Assembly (NCBI GenBank): GCA_963849105.1
Contig: CAWKGD010000005.1
Location: 124,001 to 188,000, forward strand
Source: CAVRXQ01 sp963849105
GTDB lineage: Bacteria; Actinomycetota; Acidimicrobiia; Acidimicrobiales; Bog-793
Direction of reading: 5' to 3'
DNA length: 64,000 nt
Below the pieces are notes generated by a model that had not been told where the DNA came from, made no database searches, and was given only the letters and a program-made list of their open reading frames with translations. Positions 23,955 to 31,289 of the stretch are shown here, in pieces (the first letter of the stretch is position 1; every line of letters starts with the position of its first letter). Made by a program: the position numbers and the translations under genes.

Positions 23955-24665
23955 TCAGCTCGTAACCTTGGAGTAGGAGATAGTTGAGACGACCGGCGGT
24001 GCGCTCACGGCGACGCGCTCGCCCCACTTCGAGAACTTCGTCGTAGCCGAGCCGCTCGAGGCGGTCGAGGTTTCCTCTACCGGCAGGTTTGATCGCGCCG
24101 AGATGGTCATCGTGTTTGACAGCTTTGGCGTGGAACTCGAAGCTGCGGTCGTCCACTTCAAGACGAACAGCTGCACGTCACCGGTGACGGTTGTGGACAA
24201 GGTCGTACCCTTGACCGCCGGGAGCAGGTCTGGCAGCGCCGACACCGTGAGGCCGGATTTGAATTCGGAGTACTCGGTCGTACCGGCCTTCGCGGAAATC
24301 CAGTCCCCGCCGACCTTCTTCGCCTCTTTGGCAGTCAGGCCAAAGATCGTGGTCAGCCCAGAGGAGTTCCCGCTGACGTAGGCGTACGTCGGGGTCAGCT
24401 TAAGCGTGAGTCTCGCCTTGCCATCTGACAAGGTCTCCTCACCGCTTTTCGCGCCGAAATCAACGATCGCGAGAACCGAGGTCGAACCGGATTTCGAGGA
24501 GTCCACCAGGTGGACGCCTGTCTGTTTCGCCATTGCCGCCTTCGCGGCATTCAGTATGGAACTCGTGGTCACGGCGGCAGACGCCGCCGAGGCGAAGGCG
24601 GCTGTAGGCGCTACGAATGCGATTGCCGCAAGCGGGAGCACCCTTCGTCGCGACAGGCGGCCCAC
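23955..24665 (-). CDS. Secreted LppX/LprG-like protein (paralog)
   Basis: This 236-aa protein has a twin-arginine-like signal (SRRRVLPLAAIAFVAPTAAF) and a LolA-fold-like mature part (SILNAAKAAMAKQTGVHLVD, GGDWISAKAGTTEYSEF, LPVEETSTASSG). The layout is like the protein at 22329-23003, and both have SAxSV/VHL-type first strands and a DWIS motif, so the two are likely paralogs. A leaderless GTG start is supported by TAGGTT 7 nt upstream. Confidence 0.65.
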   Translation of the reverse strand: MGRLSRRRVLPLAAIAFVAPTAAFASAASAAVTTSSILNAAKAAMAKQTGVHLVDSSKSGSTSVLAIVDFGAKSGEETLSDGKARLTLKLTPTYAYVSGNSSGLTTIFGLTAKEAKKVGGDWISAKAGTTEYSEFKSGLTVSALPDLLPAVKGTTLSTTVTGDVQLFVLKWTTAASSSTPKLSNTMTISARSNLPVEETSTASSGSATTKFSKWGERVAVSAPPVVSTISYSKVTS

Positions 24666-24672
24666 CAGCCAA

Positions 24673-24678
24673 AACCTA
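24673..24678 (-). promoter_or_regulatory. -10 element TAGGTT of a leaderless transcript
   Basis: On the minus strand TAGGTT is 7 nt before the GTG at 24665. Confidence 0.5.
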
Positions 24679-25000
24679 ACGGCGCAAGCTGGGAATCAGC
24701 TGAATGGAAGACACTTGAGGCACACGGATTGCCCCGTGACTCACCTCAGTGATGGACCCGTGCTTCAACACCATTTGAGGAGACATCAATCCAAATTCCT
24801 TCCCCGCTCACCTTGTACGCCGAAAGCGGTTGCACCGCCGCTACGTCAATGCCCGCCAGCCGGCGGTCGGTGACACACCCTCCCGCTCCTTATGAATGTC
24901 TTGGCCACGTTTCGCGAGGCGACGCGAAGACCGCCGGCCAGATCGTTGCCGACAAAGAGCCCTCGATCGCGAGCGACGACCGAAGTAGTTCGACAGCTCT
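24679..25000. other. Intergenic region with no recognised gene
   Basis: About 320 bp upstream of the LppX-like gene and next to a transposase relic. It may contain further decayed IS3 DNA, but no stretch can be aligned by eye. Confidence 0.35.
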
Positions 25001-25056
25001 CAGCCGATGATCAGGCGGGAGCAAACGTCGATGACGAACGCCGCATAGACCCAGCC
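25001..25056 (-). pseudogene. Relic of an IS3-family OrfB
   Basis: The minus strand reads GWVYAAFVIDVCSRLIIG, the well-known region around the first catalytic Asp of IS3 integrases (family form: xxVYxAFVIDVFSRxIVGW). The next codon is TGA where the family has Trp, and similarity fades after a few residues. Only about 60 bp survive. Confidence 0.5.
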
Positions 25057-25065
25057 CGAGGCTGA

Positions 25066-26025
25066 TTAGCCCTGCGGGGCACCGCGCCCGAGAACGCGCT
25101 CGAATGCGGACGCGATCGTCGAATAGCCAGCAAGATTCGGGTGAATGTTCGGCTTCGTGACCGAGTCTGTCGGACACATCCAAGTCAGTTCGCAGGTGAC
25201 ACCGACGTTCTTGGGCAGTTCTTTCCCCGCGTACGAGAGCAACGGAAGCGACGAGTTGATTTTGAAGGCGCCCTCGACGTCGGCAACGCCGACGTCGAGG
25301 AGGCGATCACTCGCCGCGAACTGCGCGTTCAGGGTATCGACGCCGACGAGCGACTCCGCAGCCAGTTGCGCTCCTCGCGTGCCGCCGGGCAGGTAGGCGA
25401 ACCCAAGGAACGGGTCGTAGTAGTTCATCGTGAGTAAACGTGCCGAAGGGTCATCTCGGCGCAGCGAAGCTTTGATCGTGCGGACGATGACGCCGAAGTT
25501 GCGTTCCAAGTCGAAATCGGCGCTCGCAAGACAGGACGAGTTCGCCCCTGACGTTGAGATGCAATGATCGATGTCGTTTGCGCCGATGTCGAGCGTCACG
25601 ACGGCGACCTGTCCCTGATGATGATCGAGGAACACGCGGGCGGCGGCAAGCTGTGACGAGCTGCCGAATTCACTCTTATAGAGAGAAGTGCAATCCGCCT
25701 GGGCGGGCGTCGTGCGCATCGAAGTGGACGTCTCGCCGGGGCATCCGAGATCGACCAATTTCAGATGGCGAGCCTTGGCGATGTCTGCGGGATAACTGCC
25801 GGGATAGCCGAGATCGGAGTAGCCGGTGGCAGGATCGATGGGCGGCGGTTGTTGTTCGTCCGTTGGTTGATACCCGGCCGCGAGCGAATCGCCGAGCGCG
25901 AGAAGTGTGTTCGACTGGTGAAGCGCGAACGAGGCGTGCCAACTGATAACTGGGGTCGCCGCGAGGAACACAATGGATGTAAATGCCATCGCCGCGCGGG
26001 CTGCCAAAGCACGCCGGTCAGACAT
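25066..26025 (-). CDS. Secreted SGNH/GDSL hydrolase
   Basis: This protein of about 319 aa has an N-terminal signal anchor (AMAFTSIVFLAATPVISW) and an SGNH hydrolase domain. Block I is LLALGDSLAAGY (nucleophile Ser), block III is DIGANDIDHC (oxyanion Asn), and block V reads NIHPNLAGY, with the catalytic His but Asn where most members have Asp. Four or more cysteines suggest disulfides. Such enzymes are lipases or esterases of the secreted actinobacterial type. ATG 26025 has TAATCT 6 nt upstream. Confidence 0.85.
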   Translation of the reverse strand: MSDRRALAARAAMAFTSIVFLAATPVISWHASFALHQSNTLLALGDSLAAGYQPTDEQQPPPIDPATGYSDLGYPGSYPADIAKARHLKLVDLGCPGETSTSMRTTPAQADCTSLYKSEFGSSSQLAAARVFLDHHQGQVAVVTLDIGANDIDHCISTSGANSSCLASADFDLERNFGVIVRTIKASLRRDDPSARLLTMNYYDPFLGFAYLPGGTRGAQLAAESLVGVDTLNAQFAASDRLLDVGVADVEGAFKINSSLPLLSYAGKELPKNVGVTCELTWMCPTDSVTKPNIHPNLAGYSTIASAFERVLGRGAPQG

Positions 26026-26031
26026 GGTCAC

Positions 26032-26037
26032 AGATTA
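26032..26037 (-). promoter_or_regulatory. -10 element TAATCT of a leaderless transcript
   Basis: On the minus strand TAATCT is 6 nt before ATG 26025 and abuts the alternative GTG 26031, favouring the ATG as the start. Confidence 0.5.
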
Positions 26038-26177
26038 AGGCGCTTGAAGCCGAGACTTAGAAGAGTTCAAATGGGATTTGATCAACAGTTTTCCGGCCCA
26101 AACCCGGCAGTGACACCAATGAGGCGCTCCCCAGGTGAATGTTTTGGGTCAGTCTGGATTGAGTTCGGATCGCCCAC

Positions 26178-27320
26178 TTAGCGGCGGGTTGCGGGGGATG
26201 GCTCGCCAGGGCTCTGAGCGAACGAGACGGCTGGGCGATAGCCGCGGGCCGCGAGCGCTGCGCGCACCACATCAACTGCCTCAGCGGTGATCGCGAGCAC
26301 GAGCACGCCCCGTTCACCCTCGGCCGAGTGCGCGATCTCGAGGTCATAGATGTTGACATTCAGCTCGGCGACGAGTGTCGTTACCTCGGCGAGCACTCCG
26401 GGACGATCCAGGACCGGTACTCGGCACTCGACAACGGACTCGGGTCGCGGAATACGCGGGGGAAGGTTGCGGCGCGCCCCGCGAGCATGATCGAGCAACG
26501 TCACGAGCGCTCCACGGTCCTGGTCGACGAGAATCCGGTTGGTCTCGTCGAGACGCTCGCGCAAGTCTTCGAGTGCTTCGATGACTGCAGCCGCATTGTC
26601 TCGGAAGATGTCCGGCCAGATCGCCGGGTTGCCGGCCGCGATGCGGGTCATGTCCCGGAAGCCGCCTGCAGCAAGGCGGAGAACCACCGCGTTTTCTTCG
26701 GCGGCGTCGGCCGCGAGCACCATCAGATTGGCCGCGATGAGGCGTGGAAGATGCGAAACGATCGCGACGAGAGAGTCGTGGCGCGCCGGCGCGAGCTCAA
26801 CGACGTCGGCTCCAAAGGACGTCACCACTTCCCGGACGCGCTCATACGCGTCGTTGTCCGTAGCCTCCGTCGGGGTCAGCACCCAAGTGGCGCCAAGGAA
26901 TATGTCCCGGTCCGCTCCGTCCGGGCCTTCCTGTTCCGATCCCGCCATCGGGTGGCCACCGACGAAGCGGGGGTCTTCGACCGCGCCGACTACCTCGCTC
27001 TTAACGCCACCGACGTCGGTCACGACGAAGCTCGAGTCACCCTCGCGTCCGCCCAACAGCGACGTGGCCACCTTTCCGATGGACGCCACCGGCGTCGCAA
27101 CAAAAGCGAGCGACGCGGACGGGTCGTTCGCGACTTCGTCAATGACACCGAGCTCAAGGGCCCGGGACCTGCGCGCCGCGTCGGTGTCGATTCCACTCAC
27201 GTGCCAACCAGTCGCTCGTAGTGCAAGGGCGACGGAGCTACCGATGAGACCGAGACCGATCACCTGAGCGCGATCAGTGCTGCCGTCCGGCGGTCGGTGA
27301 TGAGGAAAATCTGGGGACAT
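26178..27320 (-). CDS. tyrA: Prephenate dehydrogenase with C-terminal ACT domain
   Basis: This protein of about 380 aa has an NAD-binding domain (VIGLGLIGSSVALAL near residue 20), the substrate region with GGHPMAGSEQEGPDGAD (catalytic His after GG) and SHLPRLIAANLM, then a helical dimerisation domain and an ACT domain at the C-terminus (VLDRPGVLAEVTTLVAELNV). The enzyme makes 4-hydroxyphenylpyruvate for tyrosine, or with arogenate tyrosine itself, and the ACT domain suggests feedback control. The start ATG 27320 has GGGAG upstream. No other aromatic pathway gene is near. Confidence 0.92.
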   Translation of the reverse strand: MSPDFPHHRPPDGSTDRAQVIGLGLIGSSVALALRATGWHVSGIDTDAARRSRALELGVIDEVANDPSASLAFVATPVASIGKVATSLLGGREGDSSFVVTDVGGVKSEVVGAVEDPRFVGGHPMAGSEQEGPDGADRDIFLGATWVLTPTEATDNDAYERVREVVTSFGADVVELAPARHDSLVAIVSHLPRLIAANLMVLAADAAEENAVVLRLAAGGFRDMTRIAAGNPAIWPDIFRDNAAAVIEALEDLRERLDETNRILVDQDRGALVTLLDHARGARRNLPPRIPRPESVVECRVPVLDRPGVLAEVTTLVAELNVNIYDLEIAHSAEGERGVLVLAITAEAVDVVRAALAARGYRPAVSFAQSPGEPSPATRR

Positions 27321-27447
27321 GGAGCTCCCAATTCCGCGGATGGATGCGAACACCGCAGCACCCAACAGTTTCGCGTGGGGGAGGTCCCACGCATTGGTTG
27401 GTGCAGAGACACCGGTTCGGGCGCCTCACCAACCTGTCGGGGCACGA

Positions 27448-27576
27448 TCTAACGCTAGAGCTCGAAACTCGGGGGGGCACGAGTTCTCACCGACAAGTGG
27501 CTCGGGAATCAGCTTGTCTCATCGACGAACTGAGCCGCTCCCATTATGGGACATACGCGTCTAGCGCTAGAGCTCG
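27448..27576. repeat. Direct repeat pair of 17 bp
   Basis: TCTAACGCTAGAGCTCG (27448-27464) and TCTAGCGCTAGAGCTCG (27560-27576) differ at one base and are 95 bp apart. The second overlaps the 3' end of the LLM gene. It may be a small duplication of that gene end. Confidence 0.4.
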
Positions 27577-28397
27577 CGCAACACCGTGGCCAGCGGCTCG
27601 AGTACTCCGGGATCCAGGGGCGGTCGGAGGTAGACGATGCCCAGCTCGGCGCCGACCTCGGCCAGTGCGGCGGCCTGCTCGGCGGTGGCCTTCGGGTCGC
27701 CGGCGAATATGACGTGGCTGGAGAGGAGGATCTCTTTCGGGTCGCGGCCGAGGTCCTCGCAGTGCTGATACAGGATGTCGCGCTTGCGGGCGAAGTCCTC
27801 CGGAGTGCCACCCAGGAAGTTCCAGTGTTGGGCGAATCGGGCCGCAGTGCGCAGCGTCCTTCTCTCACCGCTGCCGCCGATGCAGATCGGCGGGTGGGGG
27901 CGCTGGACCGGCTTCGGCTCGTTGCGGGCATCGGTGAGCTGGTAGTACTGGCCCTTGAAGGTCGTCGTCTCCTGCGTGAAGAGCCCGACGATCACCTCAC
28001 AAGCCTCCTCTAAGCGGTCGCTGCGCTGGGTGGGCGTGCCCAACTCGATTCCGTAGGCCCCCGACTCCTCCTCGTTCCACCCGGCCCCGATCCCGAGCTC
28101 CAGACGCCCCCCGGAAACGATGTCGAGGGTGGTCGCCATGTTGGCGAGAATCGCCGGGTGGCGATAATGGATTCCGGTTACCAGAGTCCCCAGGCGCAGG
28201 CGCGTCGTCGCCTGGGCCAGCGCCGTAAGGGTGATCCAGCCCTCCATGCAGGGTCCGGTGCTGTCGGAAACGATCGGGTAGAAGTGGTCGAAGGTCCAGC
28301 CCGACTCGAACAGCTCGATGCCGTCGGCCACCTTCCACACGGCGAGCATGTCGGCCCAGGTCGTATCCTGCGGCGAGGTCTTGAACGCGAAGCGCAT
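27567..28397 (-). CDS. LLM-class F420-dependent oxidoreductase-like protein
   Basis: This 276-aa luciferase-like TIM-barrel enzyme carries ESGWTFDHFYPIVSDS, TLTALAQATTRLRLGTLVTG, GRLELGIGAGWNEEE and PKPVQRPHPPICIGGSGERR. These are typical of F420-dependent enzymes. The protein is a relative of the one at 19866 and is preceded by the same TAGCGT hexamer and leaderless ATG. Electron donor F420H2 is inferred from the family; the substrate is unknown. Confidence 0.9.
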   Translation of the reverse strand: MRFAFKTSPQDTTWADMLAVWKVADGIELFESGWTFDHFYPIVSDSTGPCMEGWITLTALAQATTRLRLGTLVTGIHYRHPAILANMATTLDIVSGGRLELGIGAGWNEEESGAYGIELGTPTQRSDRLEEACEVIVGLFTQETTTFKGQYYQLTDARNEPKPVQRPHPPICIGGSGERRTLRTAARFAQHWNFLGGTPEDFARKRDILYQHCEDLGRDPKEILLSSHVIFAGDPKATAEQAAALAEVGAELGIVYLRPPLDPGVLEPLATVLREL

Positions 28398-28403
28398 AGC
28401 TCG

Positions 28404-28409
28404 ACGCTA
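28404..28409 (-). promoter_or_regulatory. -10 element TAGCGT of a leaderless transcript
   Basis: On the minus strand TAGCGT is 6 nt before the ATG at 28397, as at the other LLM gene. Confidence 0.55.
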
Positions 28410-28677
28410 TGTCCGGTCTGGCCCTTCGCCAACCGCTGGCGCAATCCCTGATCCTGTCCTCCCGCCTCGGTACGTGGTGTCATGCGGGGGAGGAAGCATA
28501 AGAAGCGATGGGCGGTCTGGGAGGTCCGACTTGGCAGCTAAAGCGCGCGACCCGGCCGCCGCCGCCGAGAACTAACGGAGGCGACTAAAAGCGCGGCCGC
28601 CTTGCCTCGGTGGGGCCCGCAACCGCGAAAAGGTGTAGACAGCCAGGGCTACTACCCAGGTTCTACAAGGAGGGGCC

Positions 28678-28941
28678 ATGGCCGTAGTCGTAAGGATGTC
28701 CGCCGCGGGTATGGATACGTCGCAATATGACGAGGCTTCCCGACAGCTCACCGAACTGGTGAAGAAGCAACCGGGATTCGTCATGCACGTTGCTTACAAG
28801 ACTGCGGACGGCGTCGGTGTGAGCGAGGTGTGGGAGAGCCGCGAGCAGTACGACAAGTGGTTTAACGAGAACGTCAAGCCGAATGTGCCCTTTGAGATCA
28901 AGCAAGAGGTCATCGAACTCCACAACGTCGTGCAGCCGTAG
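28678..28941 (+). CDS. ABM-like (dimeric alpha/beta barrel) protein
   Basis: This 87-aa protein has the small ferredoxin-like fold seen in antibiotic-biosynthesis monooxygenases: AVVVRMSAAGMDTSQYDEAS, KQPGFVMHVAYKTADG, VSEVWESREQYDKWFNENV. AAGGAGGGG lies just before the ATG. Cofactor-free oxidation of an aromatic or quinone substrate is known in the family; its role here is unknown. The N-terminal half is highly regular, so coding is near certain. Confidence 0.8.
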   Translation: MAVVVRMSAAGMDTSQYDEASRQLTELVKKQPGFVMHVAYKTADGVGVSEVWESREQYDKWFNENVKPNVPFEIKQEVIELHNVVQP

Positions 28942-29064
28942 CCCTTCACGGGGAGTAACGCGGGGCAGAGACAGTTCCATTGGCGGTGGCGGTCCGTTCG
29001 AGCGGCGGGAAATGGCCGTGGGGTTTGAATGTGTCGTGGCGACGCGCGCTGAAGGAGATCGAGA

Positions 29065-29241
29065 ATGAACCGAGGCAACCTCAATAGTCGACTTCGGGAG
29101 AAGCTCCGCCAGCTAGGACCTCGGAAGCCTGAGCGGTCCGTGCCCGTCGGCTGGTGGCAGGACTCCAGAGGCGTTTCTCAGCCGCCAGGCTCCTATCTGG
29201 ATCCTTCGCTCCGGCGCAAGAAGAGCGATGGACGCGACTGA
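29065..29241 (+). CDS. Small basic protein of unknown function
   Basis: This 58-aa product (start MNRGNLNSRLREKLRQLG) has a clear Shine-Dalgarno sequence GAAGGAGA with 6-nt spacing. It has no membrane segment; the middle contains Pro, Trp and Gly (VGWWQDSRGVSQPPGSY). The strong ribosome binding site and lack of better alternatives support it as a gene, but no family is recognised. Confidence 0.5.
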   Translation: MNRGNLNSRLREKLRQLGPRKPERSVPVGWWQDSRGVSQPPGSYLDPSLRRKKSDGRD

Positions 29242-29445
29242 CGCTGACCAGCCCTCAGCGGTCCGCGAAGTCGCCGCAAAGTTGTTAGTTCTCTTCAAGG
29301 TTGGCGACGTGTAGTCAACCCGTTCCTGCTCTGGAACGCCTGCCTAAGCGGCACGGCTATCAACTTTTCAACTAGTTCCTGGGGAAGCGGCCGGTCAATC
29401 GCGAAGCGCAGCCCAAACCATGCCCCTGGGCGTCGTGCTCGGACG

Positions 29446-29619
29446 CTCCTGTGGAACCAGTTTGCCGACCAGATCCACGCAGTGCTGGTGCCCATAGTGC
29501 CCGTGCTCATCATCACAACGATCGCAATCGGCGCGGTTTTGCTCGCAAACATTGTGGCCATCGCGCCCGCGCGCCTCGCCGAGCATACGCCGATTGCAGT
29601 GCTGCTACGGACGGAGTGA
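29446..29619 (+). pseudogene. C-terminal relic of an FtsX-type ABC permease
   Basis: The plus strand reads LLWNQFADQIHAVLVPIVPV and continues to PARLAEHTPIAVLLRTE before a stop. This is the last membrane helix and tail of MacB/FtsX-type permeases (ARxxxxTPxxVLRxE). No start or upstream permease sequence remains within at least 150 bp. It lies near the CMRxHG lipoprotein family, which often accompanies MacB-type transporters (inference). Confidence 0.6.
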
Positions 29620-29654
29620 AGCTCCGCTACTCGAGACGAAACAAGCAGCGAACC

Positions 29655-30014
29655 CTAGCGCGGCGGGTTGATCGCCTTGTACTCGTGCCACCAAACGCGG
29701 ACGTGATCCTCGATGGCGCGCCGGTCGTCGCGAGGCCTCTCGAACCCTGGCGCACGCGGCGGCGCGTTGGGATTTTTGAGCAATGCGACGATCGAGTCCA
29801 GCACGTCATAGACGTCCGCGAGAGCGGTGATCTTGACGAGAAGCATGGTCCGTCCGTGCTCATCGACCGCGCTCGCAGGGATGTCCGCTGCCTCGGCGTT
29901 GAACGTGGATCGCCACTCTTCGGTCTGCGCCTTGTCGAGCTCCAACCGCGCCGTAGGCACGCCCTCTTTAAGTGTGACCTCGGGTTCCGGCTGGTCGTAT
30001 TTGAGCCAAGGCAT
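29655..30014 (-). CDS. Hypothetical protein
   Basis: This 119-aa protein starts MPWLKYDQPEPEVTLKEG and contains RTMLLVKITALADVYDVLDS and RAIEDHVRVWWHEYKAINPP. It is mixed alpha/beta without membrane segments or cysteines. A leaderless promoter (TACGCT) is 8 nt upstream of the ATG. No family is recognised, though codon use is like that of core genes. Confidence 0.65.
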   Translation of the reverse strand: MPWLKYDQPEPEVTLKEGVPTARLELDKAQTEEWRSTFNAEAADIPASAVDEHGRTMLLVKITALADVYDVLDSIVALLKNPNAPPRAPGFERPRDDRRAIEDHVRVWWHEYKAINPPR

Positions 30015-30022
30015 CCGAGCAA

Positions 30023-30028
30023 AGCGTA
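30023..30028 (-). promoter_or_regulatory. -10 element TACGCT of a leaderless transcript
   Basis: On the minus strand TACGCT is 8 nt before the ATG at 30014. Confidence 0.45.
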
Positions 30029-30191
30029 ACTATCGAAACGCGCAGGGAATCAGAGCAGTGCGCGGGATCGAGTGCCAGCAAACGCCGCCATTGGCGCGAG
30101 CGTTTGGCTCACCACCTTCGCGAGCCATCGAACACGGCGTTGTTAGCAGTCACATGACATCCGCGCCTCGGTTGAGAACTGGGGGCCCCGA

Positions 30192-30295
30192 ATGAATCCC
30201 CGGTCCCTGTTCGCCGAGCTACTCGGTACCGGGCTCTTCGTTTTCTTCGGCGTGGAACAGCCACTCTGAGCTTCGGCTTCAAGGTAGCTGGAGTG
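30192..30295 (+). pseudogene. N-terminal relic of an aquaporin-family (MIP) gene
   Basis: ATG 30192 starts MNPRSLFAELLGTGLFVFFG, the first helix of MIP channels, and reaches a TGA at 30267. Two bases later, in another frame, SFGFKVAGV follows, which is the next expected segment in bacterial family members (ATLSFGFxVAG). The rest is lost. A frameshift and a deletion have destroyed the gene. Confidence 0.6.
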
Positions 30296-30408
30296 TGCCC
30301 ATTATTCCCTGCGAGTCTTCTGCTCAGCGATGGTGCAGCAGTCGCGCTCGACGGAACGCTGCCTCGCAAGTGATGCCGCGAGGTCCTGGTTGCGGTCCGG
30401 CTCACTCT

Positions 30409-30696
30409 TCAGAACTGTCGCGCTTCTTGCTCCCGCCAGCCGTCGCCCGCCGGACGCCATCCGGATTGGTACGCGAGCACGACCGCGCCGAGCTGCGTAC
30501 TGACGCCAAGTTTCGAAATGATCGAGCGGATCTGACTCCTGACCGTCGGCAGCGAAACGTAATTCTCAGCGCAGATCTGCCGGGCGGTCGCGCCACTCAT
30601 CAACTTGATCAGCACGTTCTGCTCGCGCGGGCTCAGCTTGTCGAAAGCCTCCAAGCTCATCGCGCCTATGCCCCCTCCAGTTGTGCTTGTCAGCAC
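30409..30696 (-). CDS. Stand-alone LuxR-type helix-turn-helix regulator
   Basis: The product is about 95 aa and almost only a LuxR_C DNA-binding domain: KLSPREQNVLIKLMSGATAR, ICAENYVSLPTVRSQIRSII, SKLGVSTQLGAVVLAYQSGW. There is no receiver or ligand domain, so it is like small GerE-type regulators. GTG 30696 has GGAGG 5 nt upstream and is preferred over TTG 30714. A palindrome just upstream (30719-30744) is a possible operator and suggests autoregulation. Confidence 0.8.
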   Translation of the reverse strand: MLTSTTGGGIGAMSLEAFDKLSPREQNVLIKLMSGATARQICAENYVSLPTVRSQIRSIISKLGVSTQLGAVVLAYQSGWRPAGDGWREQEARQF

Positions 30697-30718
30697 CTGA
30701 ACCTCCGTCCTCAATGAC

Positions 30719-30744
30719 AGTGATGTAACTACGTTACTGTCACT
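30719..30744. promoter_or_regulatory. Palindromic site upstream of the LuxR-type gene
   Basis: AGTGA.GTAAC-TAC-GTTAC..TCACT forms an inverted repeat with perfect inner 5-bp arms and 5-bp outer arms set off by one or two bases. It lies about 22-48 bp upstream of the GTG and could be the binding site of the HTH protein. Confidence 0.5.
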
Positions 30745-30846
30745 TATGTTTAATGTCCGCTATCTGGGCGCGACGGGTGGCGCAATGAGCCGCAAAAAGC
30801 CCACCACCTTCCAGCGAGGTCCGAGTAGCGCCGCAATTAGGGCCAT

Positions 30847-30883
30847 GCTCGGTAAGGGGCTAGTGACTAGCCCACTACCGAGC
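30847..30883. repeat. Long hairpin of unknown role
   Basis: Two 17-nt arms (GCTCGGTAAGGGGCTAG and CTAGCCCACTACCGAGC) pair at 15 of 17 positions around the loop TGA. No U-tract follows on either strand, so a plain intrinsic terminator is doubtful. It lies between the LuxR-type gene and a lipoprotein relic. Confidence 0.6.
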
Positions 30884-30964
30884 ACGTTTGGGATGTACGA
30901 CCCCCGTAGGGTTCTGCGGCGTCGTTGCCCGGCTGCGTGCACCTGCGCGGGCCCTGGTGGCGGT

Positions 30965-31072
30965 GCCCCACAGACCTTGGCGGCGACCGCGGTCCAGCTT
31001 GCCGCCGAGACAGCCCGGCTTTTGAAGTACGCGCAGTGCATGCGCGCCCACGGTGGCACCGAGCTTCTCTGA
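30965..31072 (+). pseudogene. Relic of a CMRxHG-repeat lipoprotein gene
   Basis: The frame reads AATAVQLAAETARLLKYAQC then MRAHGGTELL and a stop. The intact protein at 31290-31985 has FAQCMRAHGITDYPDP at the equivalent place. Only the helix and the CMRAHG motif remain; the PDP continuation is gone. Confidence 0.55.
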
Positions 31073-31289
31073 TCCGATCGTCTCGAGAAATCAATTCGGA
31101 CCAATTCCAGGCCGCGCAGAAAACGTCGCATCCCTCGGCCCCTTCGGAGGGGGATTAGCGGCACGCATTTGTTCCCGCACCTACCGCTGCCGATCTGCTA
31201 GTTCTCGTCAGCGGTGCTCGAGGGCGCCGTAACCGCCTTGCAACTGTCTCCGGCGTACAAGGGTCCTGCAGAGGTGGTGCACCCCCCAC

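Noticed and set aside
29229..29315. 28-codon frame overlapping the end of the 58-aa small gene
   Set aside because: Very short and without an own ribosome binding site or detectable family.
29295..29561. Minus-strand frame with FGLRFAIDRPLPQELVEKL, resembling the end of DUF1801 proteins
   Set aside because: The remainder of the frame does not fit the family, and the plus strand encodes a better supported FtsX permease tail; could at most be a tiny relic.
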